Below, in pieces: positions 19,641 to 30,572 of a DNA stretch of 64,000 bases. Within the stretch, counting starts at the first letter, position 1, and each line of letters starts with the position of its first letter. The stretch comes from Mortierella alpina (lineage: Eukaryota > Mortierellomycota > Mortierellomycetes > Mortierellales > Mortierellaceae). The stretch spans positions 3,472,001 to 3,536,000 of the forward strand of contig JANATF010000003.1 of assembly GCA_029449245.1 (NCBI GenBank). Direction: 5' to 3'. Both the position numbers and the translations under genes were made by a program. The notes under the pieces were generated by a model. The model saw nothing but the letters and a program-made list of their open reading frames with translations, was not told the DNA's origin and searched no databases.

Positions 19641-22600
19641 ATGGACTCTCTGGAAAACTGTCCCAGGCGACTTCGACCTGGAACTGCGTGCATCAACTGT
19701 CGGAAGAGGAAACTCAGGTGCTCGGGCACTCCTAACTGCGACCGATGCACAGCCAACAAGTTCGACTGCGTGCTGGATGAGGCCATGTTTGTCAAGTCAA
19801 ACGGCCCCCTGGCACTGCTCACAAGGACAGGTGCGAATCCTCCTACGACAGGTGCCTTCGCTCCAGAGTCCTACCAGCACTTTCAATATGACCCCAATCC
19901 GATGCAGCGAGAGCAGCAACAGCCGCTCTACGATTATCAACAGCAGCATCCATATCATCAGCAGCATTATCAGCAGCCTCCTATCCTTCGCTCAATGTCT
20001 CGGAATGATGGATATATACTTGACACCTACTCGGGGTCTCAGGACAGCGATATAGCAGCCTCCCCAAATACAAACAAACGATCAGGCGACACACAGGATC
20101 TCGAGGCGACAGTCTCCGCCTTGGCGGCACACACTCTTGAGCAAACCAACGTTGACTTTGCAGCCAAGTCAATACCTTCCTCACGGCATAATTTAGCTGA
20201 GAGCAGAACAAAGAAAATGACTCTGGATTCCTTTGGTGATACAAGGCCGGCCCAGGATGAGGACTTCCAGAGCTCTGCTCCTCCTGAGGATGATAGCACG
20301 GGAGAGAATCTCGCTTTAGCCACGGGCATTGTTACACTGGATGGCCATGGTGAGCAGTAAGTACTCTCAACTGAACGCATTTTTGAGTCATGTATTCGAC
20401 ATTCTTGTCGAGTCAAAGTTTTGTCGAATTCTCAAGTGTTGTCTTGACATCGTTCCTTCACCTCGCCCAGCTACTACGGAAGCAGCTCTGGCCTCTCTGT
20501 TTTCAGTCAGAGCTCTCGCTACCATCAAGGAATATGTAAGCAAAAACTACAACTAGCATCCAAGAGCAGAGTACTGTATGAGTGTGGTGCTGTGTTGACG
20601 CCTCTGTCCTCGCCTCGTTGGTCTAGATCCCCTCCCGCTAGCACGTTTGAACGATAGCGACATGTGGCTGCACTCACTCCAATCAACGTGTGAGCGTGAG
20701 TTGCCTTCCAAGAATGACATGGACCATCTCCTGGATCTGTACTTTAAACACTTGTACCCGTTCTCGCCCATGTTCATCCGCAAGACATTCATGCGGGAAT
20801 ACCAACAGCAACGGCCTACATTACATATGATAATGCTCTTGAATGCGATATTCTCTGCTGCATGCATGTACTCGGACGATCCTACTGTCAAACAAGATGC
20901 CACCAAATATTTTGGTCGCGCAAAAATTATCATGGACGAGGTCGCTCATATCTCAAGTCTGACCAACGTCCAAGCACTCATGCTAATGGCCCATCACCGA
21001 CACGCCCACGGAAGCTTCTCGGGTGGATGGCTTTACTCAGGAATGGCTATTCGGATGGCCATTGTAAGTTAGTTTGTGCTTTATCAGGATCTTCACCCCT
21101 TTCTGATTTGCTCGCTGACATGTACTGCTATCTCTAGGATATGGGTCTACACCGCCAGGAAAGAAAATCGACCGACGTTGAACAGAGCGTGATCACTAAT
21201 CGAGTGTGGTCTGCGCTGTACATATATGATCGGATTTCATCTGCAGTGGGCGGACGACATATAACTCTACGAGATGATGAGTTCTCGGTCATGGACCCAT
21301 CGGATCATTGGATTCCAGAGGTCATGGGCGACGATCCTGGCGAGCCCCAATTCGAAACGGAAAAGACGATCTCGTGCCGTTTACTTTGGACGGTGAAGTT
21401 GAGCAGGATCCTGGGAAAAGCTCTGTGCACAATGTTCTCCATCGTGACCGAAACCAGCGACAGTTCCCTGGCCAAACTATCTGCTACCGAATTGCCTCAG
21501 CTTCACAACACTCTTACTTCTTGGTTCATGGATCTCCCAAAGGCGCTTGAATATCAACCATATGGCCCTTCACCGACACCAGATCAACCATCCTCGCACC
21601 CCACAGCACTGATGCATATGATATATTACACCAGCTTAATCATGGTGCATCGGTCATATTTGCGTCCTTTCAGAACAAGCACGATCAATGCCACCGTGAT
21701 AAAGTCGTCAAGGTCGATTTGCAACGCAGCTGCAGGCAATGTCGTGCACATTCTCGAGTCACTGATGCTCCACGGACAGCTCGAGGACTCAAGTTTCTTT
21801 ACTGCAAGCTGCTATATGTCCGCGGGCATGGTGTTTATTCACGGTATCCTCACTTTAGCACCAGAAGACCGAAGGAGCGCCCTAATAGGTGCTACTAAAG
21901 CCGCGAGGGCTGGACTCGAGCTCCTCAAGACCTACCCAGCGGCTGAGACTCTTTTGGCATCTGCTTCCGACATCCTTGGCACTCAACCAGACTCCGAACA
22001 AGACCAAGAAAAACTACCGGACCCCCAGAAAAATACAGATCCCGTAGCAGTGTTTGCTCAAAGTCCGTCGTTCTCTTTCATGAGCATCTACGACGACTCC
22101 AAAATGGCAAAGTCGAGTATGGAAGGGCATGAACCTGTACCTTCCATTCGGCTGCGTCACCCTTCCCTGGACTTTTGCGCGCCACTCGCAGGCAGTAGCG
22201 ACAACAAGGACCAACATGCCACCAAAGGAGGAGGTGATGCTTGGAAAACACAACTGGCGTATGCCATCGCAGTAGCAGCCACGGCCTTTGGTGCTCCCGA
22301 TCCACGACATGATCCTCCACAGGCTTTCAGCCAGCTGTTAGGTATACCCGAAACCCTGCCACTGGACCCAACTGACTGTACAGAGTTGCCTCCTGCTGAG
22401 CCATTGCCACAGCCAACAGGGGGGTCAAGGGAACAACAAGAATATCGGCCACCCGAAAGGCGCTCGAGCGAGATCATGGAGAACGATGAGCCAGAGACGC
22501 CTTCTTCTTGCGCTGACCTTTACAACAAGCTCGATACAAGATCCGCGTCGCCATGTGCCACCTGTGATGCTATGTGCCATACTCGGCAAGTCTCGCACAG

Positions 22601-22652
22601 CCCATGCGAAATATGTTTTGAGGGGAATAGTTTGCAGCGCATCTTCCAGTAG
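19641..22652 (+). CDS. Zn2Cys6 transcription factor with Fungal_trans domain
   Basis: DNA-binding nuclear regulator. Four exons (19641-20356, 20471-20535, 20627-21063, 21138-22652) give 910 residues. Cysteines 17, 20, 27, 33, 36 and 43 form the binuclear zinc cluster C-x2-C-x6-C-x5-C-x2-C-x6-C with the basic RKRKLRC inside. A Gln/Tyr/His-rich segment follows (about 90-120). Exons 2-3 carry YYGSSSGLSVF and LLDLYFKHLYPFSPMFIRKTF, and SGMAIRMAIDMGLHRQERK with VWSALYIYDRISSAVGGRHI marks the Fungal_trans middle homology region (about 290-450). The C-terminus is Pro/Ser-rich with a late Cys cluster (CATCDAMCHT..CEICFEG). Target genes cannot be told. AATAAA at 22656-22661 overlaps the 3' end. Confidence 0.88.
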
Positions 22653-22691
22653 AAGAATAAAAGAAAAAAAAGAAAGAAGATATGACATTCT

Positions 22692-22989
22692 AACAGTCTC
22701 GCCTGAAATGCGGCTGTAATTGAGGCCGATTCGATCCAAGAGAGTGTTTTCTGCCGTGCTGAAGGTCGCATCGGAGGAGCCAACGATAAGCGTCGATGCA
22801 CCAGCTACGGATACTTTTCCTCAGTCTTTGACCGAATGTATTCATATTCTGCTGAAGGAAGGAGATCAAGCGAAGGAACCTGTGCCAGCAGCAGCAACAT
22901 CCATCAAAGCAGCCTCACAAACGGGAAATCGAGCTTTGTCATGGAGAAAGATGCGCCAGACACGCCCTCGCCGTGGGCTGCCGCCTAAT
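22692..22989 (+). pseudogene. Possible relic of a duplicated transcription-factor tail
   Basis: Just downstream of the Zn2Cys6 gene, 22925-22985 resembles 22468-22527 inside it. In one frame this reads KSSFVMEKDAPDTPSP against RSSEIMENDEPETPSS in the gene, with about 80 percent base match over some 40 bases. The same frame is open from about 22700 to TAA at 22987. The match upstream of 22920 is not clear. It may be a short tandem copy or part of an older paralogue; function unlikely. Confidence 0.35.
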
Positions 22990-24281
22990 GAGGATTCCAA
23001 ATCTTTCTCGAATTATGCTACAGTCCAGATCAAGGTTTGAATCCGGCAGAATTTGTCATCGCTTACAGGTCGCCTCTCGTCGTTAACAAACTTGGATGGG
23101 CCATCGCCATAATCAAAGGATGGATTTGATATTACATAGACGATGGAGATGATGTTTCTGGTCATAGCTTTTTATACGATATCGCATAGATCGACTATGG
23201 TGGTCCCCTCCTGAAAAAGATCTCCTCAGCGTAAAAAAAGAACCCCAAAATGACCTGTCCGACACATCGCTGCAACAGTGCGCGAGTCCATATAAGTAAG
23301 CACAGAGCGTGGCTCGAGGGCCTGTGGGATAGAATGTCGTCTTTATGATACATAGCCGGTAAAGAAAACGAGAAGTAAACAATTCATGGTTGAAGAGGGA
23401 GATGTAATATTCCCTTTTTTTTTTGACCGCAGCATAATCGTAAGATCGCTCGTAGGGCTTCAATCATACATGCTTGTGCTGAATGGTGTGGGTGAAGCTC
23501 ATCATTGGCGGTGGCATTGCGGCTGCAAGAAGTGAAGACAAGGTGCGGAGGAAAGTGTATGGAGACTCGGGACTAGTGAGGCAGGGAGACAGGGGATGAA
23601 AGCGAGGCACGCAAAGACACTGATAGCCGACTGTCGAACGCAACATGGCGATGGATAGAAAAAGAAATAAAGGTATCTCCCGTTAAAAACAGATTGATCC
23701 ACCAGTGCTCAGTTTCCTTTCAGACGCAAAATTGTGCAGATCCATACTTTGCTGTCCACATTGGACTATATGGCTCGGTGTCACGCCAAGCATCCACCAC
23801 TATTGTGTGCACTGTCCTTTACGTTTCTTCCGCGACTTCTGGTCTGCAGACAATGATAGGGCATTCATGGGGAAGTTAGGGTCATCCGCGGCAAGTATCC
23901 AAGTGAGCAGGGGGTGATGAAGAGTTGCAGATATCTCCAACGAGGACACGGAAGATAGCGGGTATGAGATGCCGCCCTTCCGACAATATAAACAGGATCT
24001 TTGTCTGGAGTAATGACGAAAGTAACTGAGAGGACAGTTCTGTATGCGCAAGCGGAACAGCAAGAACACTTGTCGGCACCAAAGTGTCAGGGAAGTGGAA
24101 GAGGGGTGTGGGGTGTGTGTAGGAGTTGACCGGTAAAAAAGAGAAAGCAGCAAGGAAAAAAACGAACGACAGAATGGAAAGACAGGGGGGAGCTGGAAGC
24201 GCGGTAGCAAATTGCAATAATAGTAATCAGAATGAAGAATGAAAACATAGAAACAGGACGCAAAAGTTGTCCTATCCCTGG
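22990..24281. other. Intergenic region
   Basis: No supported gene. The right part is the 3' flank of the prion-like gene on the minus strand. Minus-strand frames at 23800-24217 are biased by CT-rich composition and have no domain. Confidence 0.4.
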
Positions 24282-24835
24282 TTACCGGTAGGGTTGGTAA
24301 GACGTCGCCGATGCCTGATATCCAGCAGCTGGGGCTTGGTAGGTAGTTGCGGCTGCCTGGTACGCGGCGGGTGCTGCAGGATAAGCGCCAGCTGGGGTAG
24401 GGTATGCTCCGGCTGCCGGCTGTGTAGCCTGATAGCTCGCACCAGCAGCAGCGGCGGCAGGATATCCTGATGCCGCTGCTTGGTACGCTGTTGCAGCAGC
24501 AGCATTTTGATAGCCGGTCGCCGCTGCTTGGTATGCATTGGTGGCTGTGTTGTATCCTGTGGCCGTTGTCTGATAGCCGGTGGCTGTTGCGGGATAGGCT
24601 GCACCCGCTTGGTAGGCGCTGGCAGCACCAGCTGGATAAGCTGCCGCGGCCGCCGGATAGGCAGCCATGACAGTTGGGTATGCTGCCGTCGCCGTTTGGT
24701 ACCCTGCGGCAGGTGTCTGGTATGCCGCTGCTTGCACTTGAGCCGCCGCTTGATAGTTTGCAGCGGGAGTCTGGTAATTCGGAGTTGCCGCTTGGTAGCC
24801 ATAGGCTTGAGAGTAGGCTTGCGAGTAAGCTTGCT
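24282..24835 (-). repeat. Coding tandem repeat: Tyr-Gln/Pro-Ala units
   Basis: The last exon ends in about twenty imperfect repeats of 6-10 codons, each with one Tyr followed by Gln, Pro or Asn and then Ala/Thr/Gly (YQTPAAG, YQTATAA, YPTVMAA, YPAAAAA, YQAAATT). The last residues are YQPYR. Confidence 0.75.
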
Positions 24836-24864
24836 GCTGTTGCTGTTGCAATTGTTGTTGTTGT

Positions 24865-24895
<31 letters not shown>

Positions 24896-27195
24896 GTTGC
24901 TGCTGCTGTTGCTGTAGTTGTTGATGTTGTTGCTGGATCGCAGGCGGGGGAGCTTGCGTTGGCAGCGGAGGCTGTTGACGAGCATCGTATCCATTGGCAT
25001 TGCCATATCCTGCTGCAGCACTGTTCTGGTTGAGAGGGATACTGTTTACGCTGCTTGCATTGGCGCCTTGCGAAGAATGGCTATTGTTGAACCCGGCTCC
25101 ATTGTGTTGTCCTCCTCGGTTGGACGATCCCCCGAATCCGCCTCGGCCCCCTCCACGGCCGCCTCGATTCGCGTTCATTGGGCGCTTGAACGGAGGTGTT
25201 TGCTCTGAGGCGCCCATTGAGCGTTTGTAAGGCGCATTTTGATCAACGGGATTCTGCCAGTCCTTCCCCTGTAGTCCTCGTGCTGGTCCAGCTGTACCAC
25301 CTTGACCTGCCATCCCAGCACCGCCAGGATACCATTCTTGCTGATACGGGGGTGCGACTGCAGCCGCGGGATTCGGCGCCGGAGGCTGGGCAGCATATGG
25401 ATCGTACTGCTGAGCTGGAGCCTGGGCATAGCCTTGATGTTCTGTGGGTGCAGGCTGCCCATATGGAGTTACAGCTGCCGCCGCCTGCTGGCCGTATGGA
25501 GCATTATATGAGCCAGGTGCTGCTACGGGACCAGCATTCGTGCCATTGTAGAATGACGGATCCGGGTGGGGGTTTGCAGCGGGCGCACCAGCAGGTGGCT
25601 GGTTTCCCTGATGACGCAAATAGTCATGATATCATTAGGCGGGGCGTTGAATATTAGTGATTCTTAGCGCCGACTGCGAAAGTCGAACACAACTTACTTG
25701 ATCCCATCGCATGCCTTTAGCATAGTCAAAGATGGACTTGATGGCGCCGCCCTTTGGCCCCCTTGCAGGAGGAGCAGGAGGGGCTGCGTTAGGCACAGGT
25801 GGTGCCATGTTCGGGGGCTGGGGAGGTCCTCTGGGCGTACGCTGTTGACGTTGACGGTCATTGCCATCTGGGCCTTGAAACCTTGGCTGCTGTTGGTGCG
25901 GAGGAGGGCCATTTGGATAGGGCTGCTGTTGCTGTTGCTGGCGCTGCTGAAAGTGTGGAGGCGGTGGCCCCTGCTGATTTGGATGCTGTTGAGGCTGATT
26001 GAACTGGTTTGGGCCATTATAAGGCCCATTGCTGTAGTTGTTGAAGTTCTCGCGAGGACGATGTTGGAAGTTGTCTGGCTGCCTGCCGCGATGAGGCTCT
26101 TCACGTCGGTATGGTCGCTGGTCTTGCATGCCTACGAGGAATGGGAACAATGATCAGATACGCGTTCTTTTTTCATATGAGTGTGTGATGACGAGCATTG
26201 CGTGGCGGAGAATTCACGGGCCAATCACAGTTACGACATCACTGCATCCTATATCAACTCAACTTACCTCGGAAACCACCCCTACGCATGGGGCCTGGTC
26301 CACCATGATGATTGTTATTGTTGTTGTTGTTGTTAAAGTTGCTGTTGTTATGGTCGAAGTTGCTCTTGTCATTGTTAAATGGTCTTTGGTTGAAGGGCCT
26401 GCTGTTGCTGTTGTCATGGCTATTGTTGTTGTTATTGTTGAACGGTCGTTGGTTGAAAGGCCTGTTATTGTTGTTGTTCTGGAAGCCGCCGCCATTGAAG
26501 TTATTACGGTTGTTAAAGTTGCCAGGTCGCCCGCCTCTCTGGTGTTGCCTGTTGAAGTTGCCTCGATTGTTGGCGTTGTTGCCTTTGCCAGAGCCAGTAG
26601 TCTTGCCTGGGGCAACCGGGGGCACCGTGGCCATAGAGCCATCTGCCTGACCTTCTCCTACAGGCTCTCCTTCAGGCTGACTCTTTTCCTCTGGATCTGG
26701 CGCTGCAACGCTTTCTTCTGAGGACTTTGGCGCGGTTGACGTTGGCTCGGTGTCAAGATTGACCTCTGCAGGCTCCTCAGCAGGCCCATCTGTCGCGGAT
26801 GGACCAACTTCCACAACCTGAGCATCTTGCGCCTCCATCTCTGTGTCAGCCGCGTCACTTGCAGTCACCTCTGATACGGATTGTGCTGATTCTGCGGGTG
26901 CCTCCACGGACACTGGCTCTTGCTCTACAGTCTGACTCTGACTGACCACTGAATCATCGCTCGTAGATGGCTCTTCGACCTTTGGCTGTTCATCAGTCGA
27001 GCTTGGGATGTCCGCATTGTTCTGATCTTGCAGGTCGCTTGCTGCTGGTGCTGATTCTTGATCTGGCTCGTGTGCTTGAGCTGCCATCTGCTTCTCCAGA
27101 AGGGCCTCGACCTCGACATCTTGCTCGACTGAAGGGGGAGGTGTGTGCTGGGCCGTCGCAAGCACGGCGTCGACCTTTTCGGATGAATTGGCCAT
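24282..27195 (-). CDS. Prion-like, repeat-rich disordered protein
   Basis: Three exons (27195-26268, 26131-25698, 25607-24282) encode 895 residues with almost no ordered segment; family not recognised. Residues 1-200 are acidic (Glu/Asp/Ser/Pro-rich). About 205-310 is Asn/Gly/Phe/Arg-rich with NNRGNFNRQ, RPFNQRPFNNN and RGGRPG motifs (RGG-type RNA contacts). About 310-450 is Pro/Gln-rich, with the one more ordered patch GGAIKSIFDYAKGMRWDQ. Then follow GRGGRGGFGG, a polyglutamine run, and a C-terminus made of about twenty short repeats of the form (Y-Q/P-x-A-x-x)n. This composition is that of prion-like RNA-binding or condensate-forming proteins, but no RRM or KH domain is present. Divergently transcribed from ATG4. 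Confidence 0.75.
24836..24930 (-). repeat. CAG/CAA polyglutamine tract
   Basis: A run of mixed CAA and CAG codons encodes about thirty glutamines with few Leu/His interruptions. The mixed codons make it less prone to slippage than a pure repeat. Confidence 0.85.
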
Positions 27196-27885
27196 TGGTT
27201 TCCAAAACGACAGACGTAGACGCAGTGGGGGCAGTTTCTCTCGGAAGATCCTTTCTAAGGGGGGTGCAGGGCAGAAGATCGATTGCTGGAAATACGGCAG
27301 GAAAGAGAGGCAAGGGAGTGGAGTGTTCAAGAAAACAAGAAAGGGGGGTGTGGAAATAAAAAAGACTGAGAGCGAGCGCAATTTGCATTTGCATGGTGAA
27401 GGCACAGAGACGCGGCCCGTGACCCGTGACATGTGCACTTACAGAGGTTGCCTTTGCTCCGTTCTTGGCACCCTCTTCGTGGGGCCGTGTTCTCCCCGGT
27501 CTGCAGTCTGCTTATGAGCGGCGATGCGACTCCTCCCCATTCCTGCCAGCAACCGACACTGTAACGGTGAGCGGTGTACTGCAGGTGTTCACGCCACACG
27601 GCCCTGCTGTTGCCCAGCGTTTGCCTGCCCTGCTCGTCTGTGCCTGTCTTGCTGCTCTGTCCTGCCGACCTGTCTCGTTTTTGTATGGTCATATTTCGCT
27701 CGCATTCGTTCCCAACCCTGCCCAACTCCCACTTTTCTCCTTTAGCCCCCCTCCCTCTATCTCTCTCTCTCTCACTCTCTCTCTTTGTCCTCCACCTTCA
27801 CACGGCAACCGCGCCTCTTCTTCACACCCCCCAACCCCAAGCTGCCGCTGACTGGTTCGAGCCCGTTGCAACCATAGAGCCCGAC
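27196..27885. promoter_or_regulatory. Shared promoter between the prion-like gene and ATG4
   Basis: 690 bp separate the two start codons. On the ATG4 side, 27735-27800 is a CTCTCT-rich run just before the leader, as at several other genes here. A longer in-frame ATG4 reading upstream exists but consists of that low-complexity DNA. Confidence 0.45.
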
Positions 27886-30433
27886 ATGGACATGCAAAAT
27901 GTGCCCAAGAGCATGGCCGCTGCCTCCCTGGACAAGACCGCAGTAGCAACCCCTGACTCGGCTGCGTCCTTCACCATGGATAAGGACATTGTAGAATGCA
28001 TCGACAGTAGCCCAAAGGATCAAGGAGCCAGCATTCAACCCACAGACGACCCGTCCACTGCGCCATCGCCAACTTTAACACACCCAATCTCCGCGACCTG
28101 TGTAAGCGAGGCACCTTCCACGTCGACTAAGAGCAGTGGTCATGGACAGGACAGGCGTGACGGGGCGCATTGCATCACCTCCACAGACCAGTATCAGTCT
28201 CTGAACACCTCAGATGCACAAGGGCAGAGCAGTGAGCAGACGAGCGTGACCTCGCCCGAACAGCCCAGCAGACACTCTGAGCATCAGCCCTCACAGACAG
28301 AGAGCGAGGAGGGAGTGGCCACGAGCAGAATGGCATCTCGATTCAGTGTCAACCTCTCGAACGTTGGTTTGCCGAATATGGCCTCGAACCTCGGGCTGAC
28401 GCAGGCCAACAGCGAACGTGCGGCGGATATGGCGCAGGATCTAAAAAAGAACGTGGTGAATATGTGGCATGCGTGGTTCCCTACACAGCCAGTGTCCTCT
28501 TCCTCGTCCTCGTCCTCATCCTCCTCGGCGTCAACGCCGCCTGCAGCACCCGCGTCTGGGGCTGGAAGCAGTCTTCGGCCTCTCGCCTCTGGGACACACT
28601 CTCTGTCACACAACCACAACCAGCAGCAACAGCGGCCTGCCAAAGCCCAGCGGATGAGCTCGTACACCATAGGGTCCAAGACCGCTGCCGGGACACCTGG
28701 AAATCAAGACTTGACCTCGTCCCGCGGATTCTCACTCGACATCTCTGCCGCAAGGTCCACCAGTCCTATACCCGCTTCGGACCACACTCAGACGTCCTCC
28801 AATGACTCAACGACAAGAGTAGTGCACGAGGCGAATGATCCTATAGCCGCTCGATCCTCAACCTGTGCACCTCCTCCCATGAATCTTAACAACGGGCCCA
28901 TTTACTTGATGGGCAAGCTCTACCCTCCCTCGCCGACGCAGTGGACGGATTTCCAGCAAGACTTTACTGAGGGGCTGATCTGGTGCACTTACAGGCATAG
29001 CTACGCGCCTATCAAACCTAGCAACTTCACCTCTGACGTTGGATGGGGATGCATGCTGCGATCAGGACAAGGTCTTTTGGCGAATGCTTTAGCGATACAG
29101 TTCATGGGTCGAGGTATTGTGTCTCTTCCCCTGCACAAAAGAAATCATGCGCCCTCGCATTGCCAAAGACACCGCAGCGCCGATTAACACACTTAACACC
29201 TGCACTTGTGCTTTTTTTGGTTGCCAACCCCCCCCCCCTATCTAGGCTGGAATAGACCTGCTCCTGGGGATGCCGCATGGGAATCATATGTTCAGGTAAG
29301 TCTTCTAATTGAGGCGCAGTTTTCGACCTACGCCACCGGTCACTAATCCGGGAACACGCTTGATCTGCACACTAGATACTTTCTTGGTTTTTGGATGACA
29401 TGAATGCGAAATCACCTTTTTCAGTACACCGAATTGCCCTTCTCGGGAAGCAGCTCGGTAAGAACATTGGAGAATGGTTCGGACCATCCACGACAAGCCA
29501 GGTCACTAAGTACGGTTTTCCTTTCCTCATGTCGCAACTTTATTTGGGGGCAGTACAAGGCGACCAACTAATGTTTATATTTGATTACTTGATCGGATGT
29601 AGAGCCCTTGTTCACAACTTTCCAGAGAGTGGACTCAATGTGTATGTGACCATGGACGGTGTCGTGTATAAGGATGAGGTGGAGGAAGCGGCAACCATGA
29701 AGAACAAGAAAGAGTTTGGTCAGCTTTTGATTTTGGTGACCATTCGATTGGGAATTGATAAGCTGAACCCGATCTACAACGACGCGATCAAGAGCACCTT
29801 TGAGTTTCCTCAGTCATTGGGTATAGCAGGGTAAGGGCTTTTTGATACCTCGTTCGTCTTTGCATTATTGTTCAAATTCGTGTTCTTCAATGATGAATTT
29901 AACACTCTTCATTTCTTTATGTAGCGGCCGACCCTCTTCCTCATATTACTTTGTAGGGTATCAAGGGGACGATCTCTTCTACCTCGATCCTCATCATTCA
30001 CGTTGTACTGTCGAGACCAAAGATCTAAAAGACTACGCTGCAGAGGTAATGCACAACGAAGGGTGTTTCATTACCTGTCACCTATTTCTTTATCCTAATT
30101 AGCTCTTATCGCGAGAAGTTGCCTTGATATTCTTATTAATCATACACATTTGCTTCCATGATGTGTATGTAGGACTTTACTACATACCACTGCGAGACCA
30201 TTCGCAAGATTGACATCAATGCTGTCGACCCATCGATGCTTCTGGCGTTCTACTGCAGAAACCGCGCTGAGTTTGATGCCTTCTGTGAGCGAGTTAAACT
30301 ACTAAACGCTCGTCCGGGCATGGGCTCAAGTATCTTTGCTATCGGCGAGAAGGCACCCGTGTACGGCGATGATGAGGGCCAGTTACTTTCGGTTGCAGAT
30401 GAGGAGGATGATGATCTGGAGCTGATCCTGTAA
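27886..30433 (+). CDS. ATG4: ATG4, cysteine protease of autophagy
   Basis: Cytosolic protease that trims Atg8 after its C-terminal Gly and later removes it from phosphatidylethanolamine. Six exons (27886-29113, 29246-29295, 29376-29509, 29603-29830, 29925-30045, 30173-30433) give 673 residues. The catalytic core starts at about 335: [27 protein letters not shown], then [13 protein letters not shown] with the nucleophile at about C389. The other two catalytic residues lie in YLDPHHS (about D568 and H570), and [14 protein letters not shown] precedes them. Roughly 330 disordered Ser/Thr/Gln-rich residues come first, a longer extension than in most fungal Atg4. The end is acidic with LELIL, a possible Atg8-interacting type sequence. 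Converges on ATG5. Confidence 0.93.
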
Positions 30434-30464
30434 CGTATAGGTTAGAGCAGATGTATAAAACTTT

Positions 30465-30467
<3 letters not shown>

Positions 30468-30495
<28 letters not shown>

Positions 30496-30497
30496 TT
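30468..30497. terminator. Poly-T tract with a minus-strand AATAAA between ATG4 and ATG5
   Basis: About 27 T residues (30468-30494) lie 34 bases after the ATG4 stop. On the minus strand 30497-30492 reads AATAAA followed by the A tract, a fitting polyadenylation signal for ATG5. Both transcripts must end within this 139-base spacer or overlap. Confidence 0.5.
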
Positions 30498-30572
30498 CCG
30501 CATGGGAGATCCTGGCTACATGCTCGACTGTGTACAGTGGCGCATCATCCAAAGTTTTCTACGTTCATTTTT

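Noticed and set aside
24272-25033. Leu/Val-rich plus-strand and Gln/Asn-rich frames around 24.3-25.0 kb
   Set aside because: They are frame shadows of the CAG/CAA and Tyr-Ala repeats in the prion-like gene.
26312-26650. Poly-Leu plus-strand frame
   Set aside because: Complement of the Asn-rich coding repeat of the prion-like gene.
27850-27862. GGTTCGAGCCC as a possible tRNA T-loop
   Set aside because: It is in the ATG4 leader and has no matching acceptor or anticodon arms nearby.
27574-27885. N-terminal extension of ATG4 upstream of the ATG at 27886
   Set aside because: The extra residues come from CT-rich leader DNA and would look like a false signal sequence.
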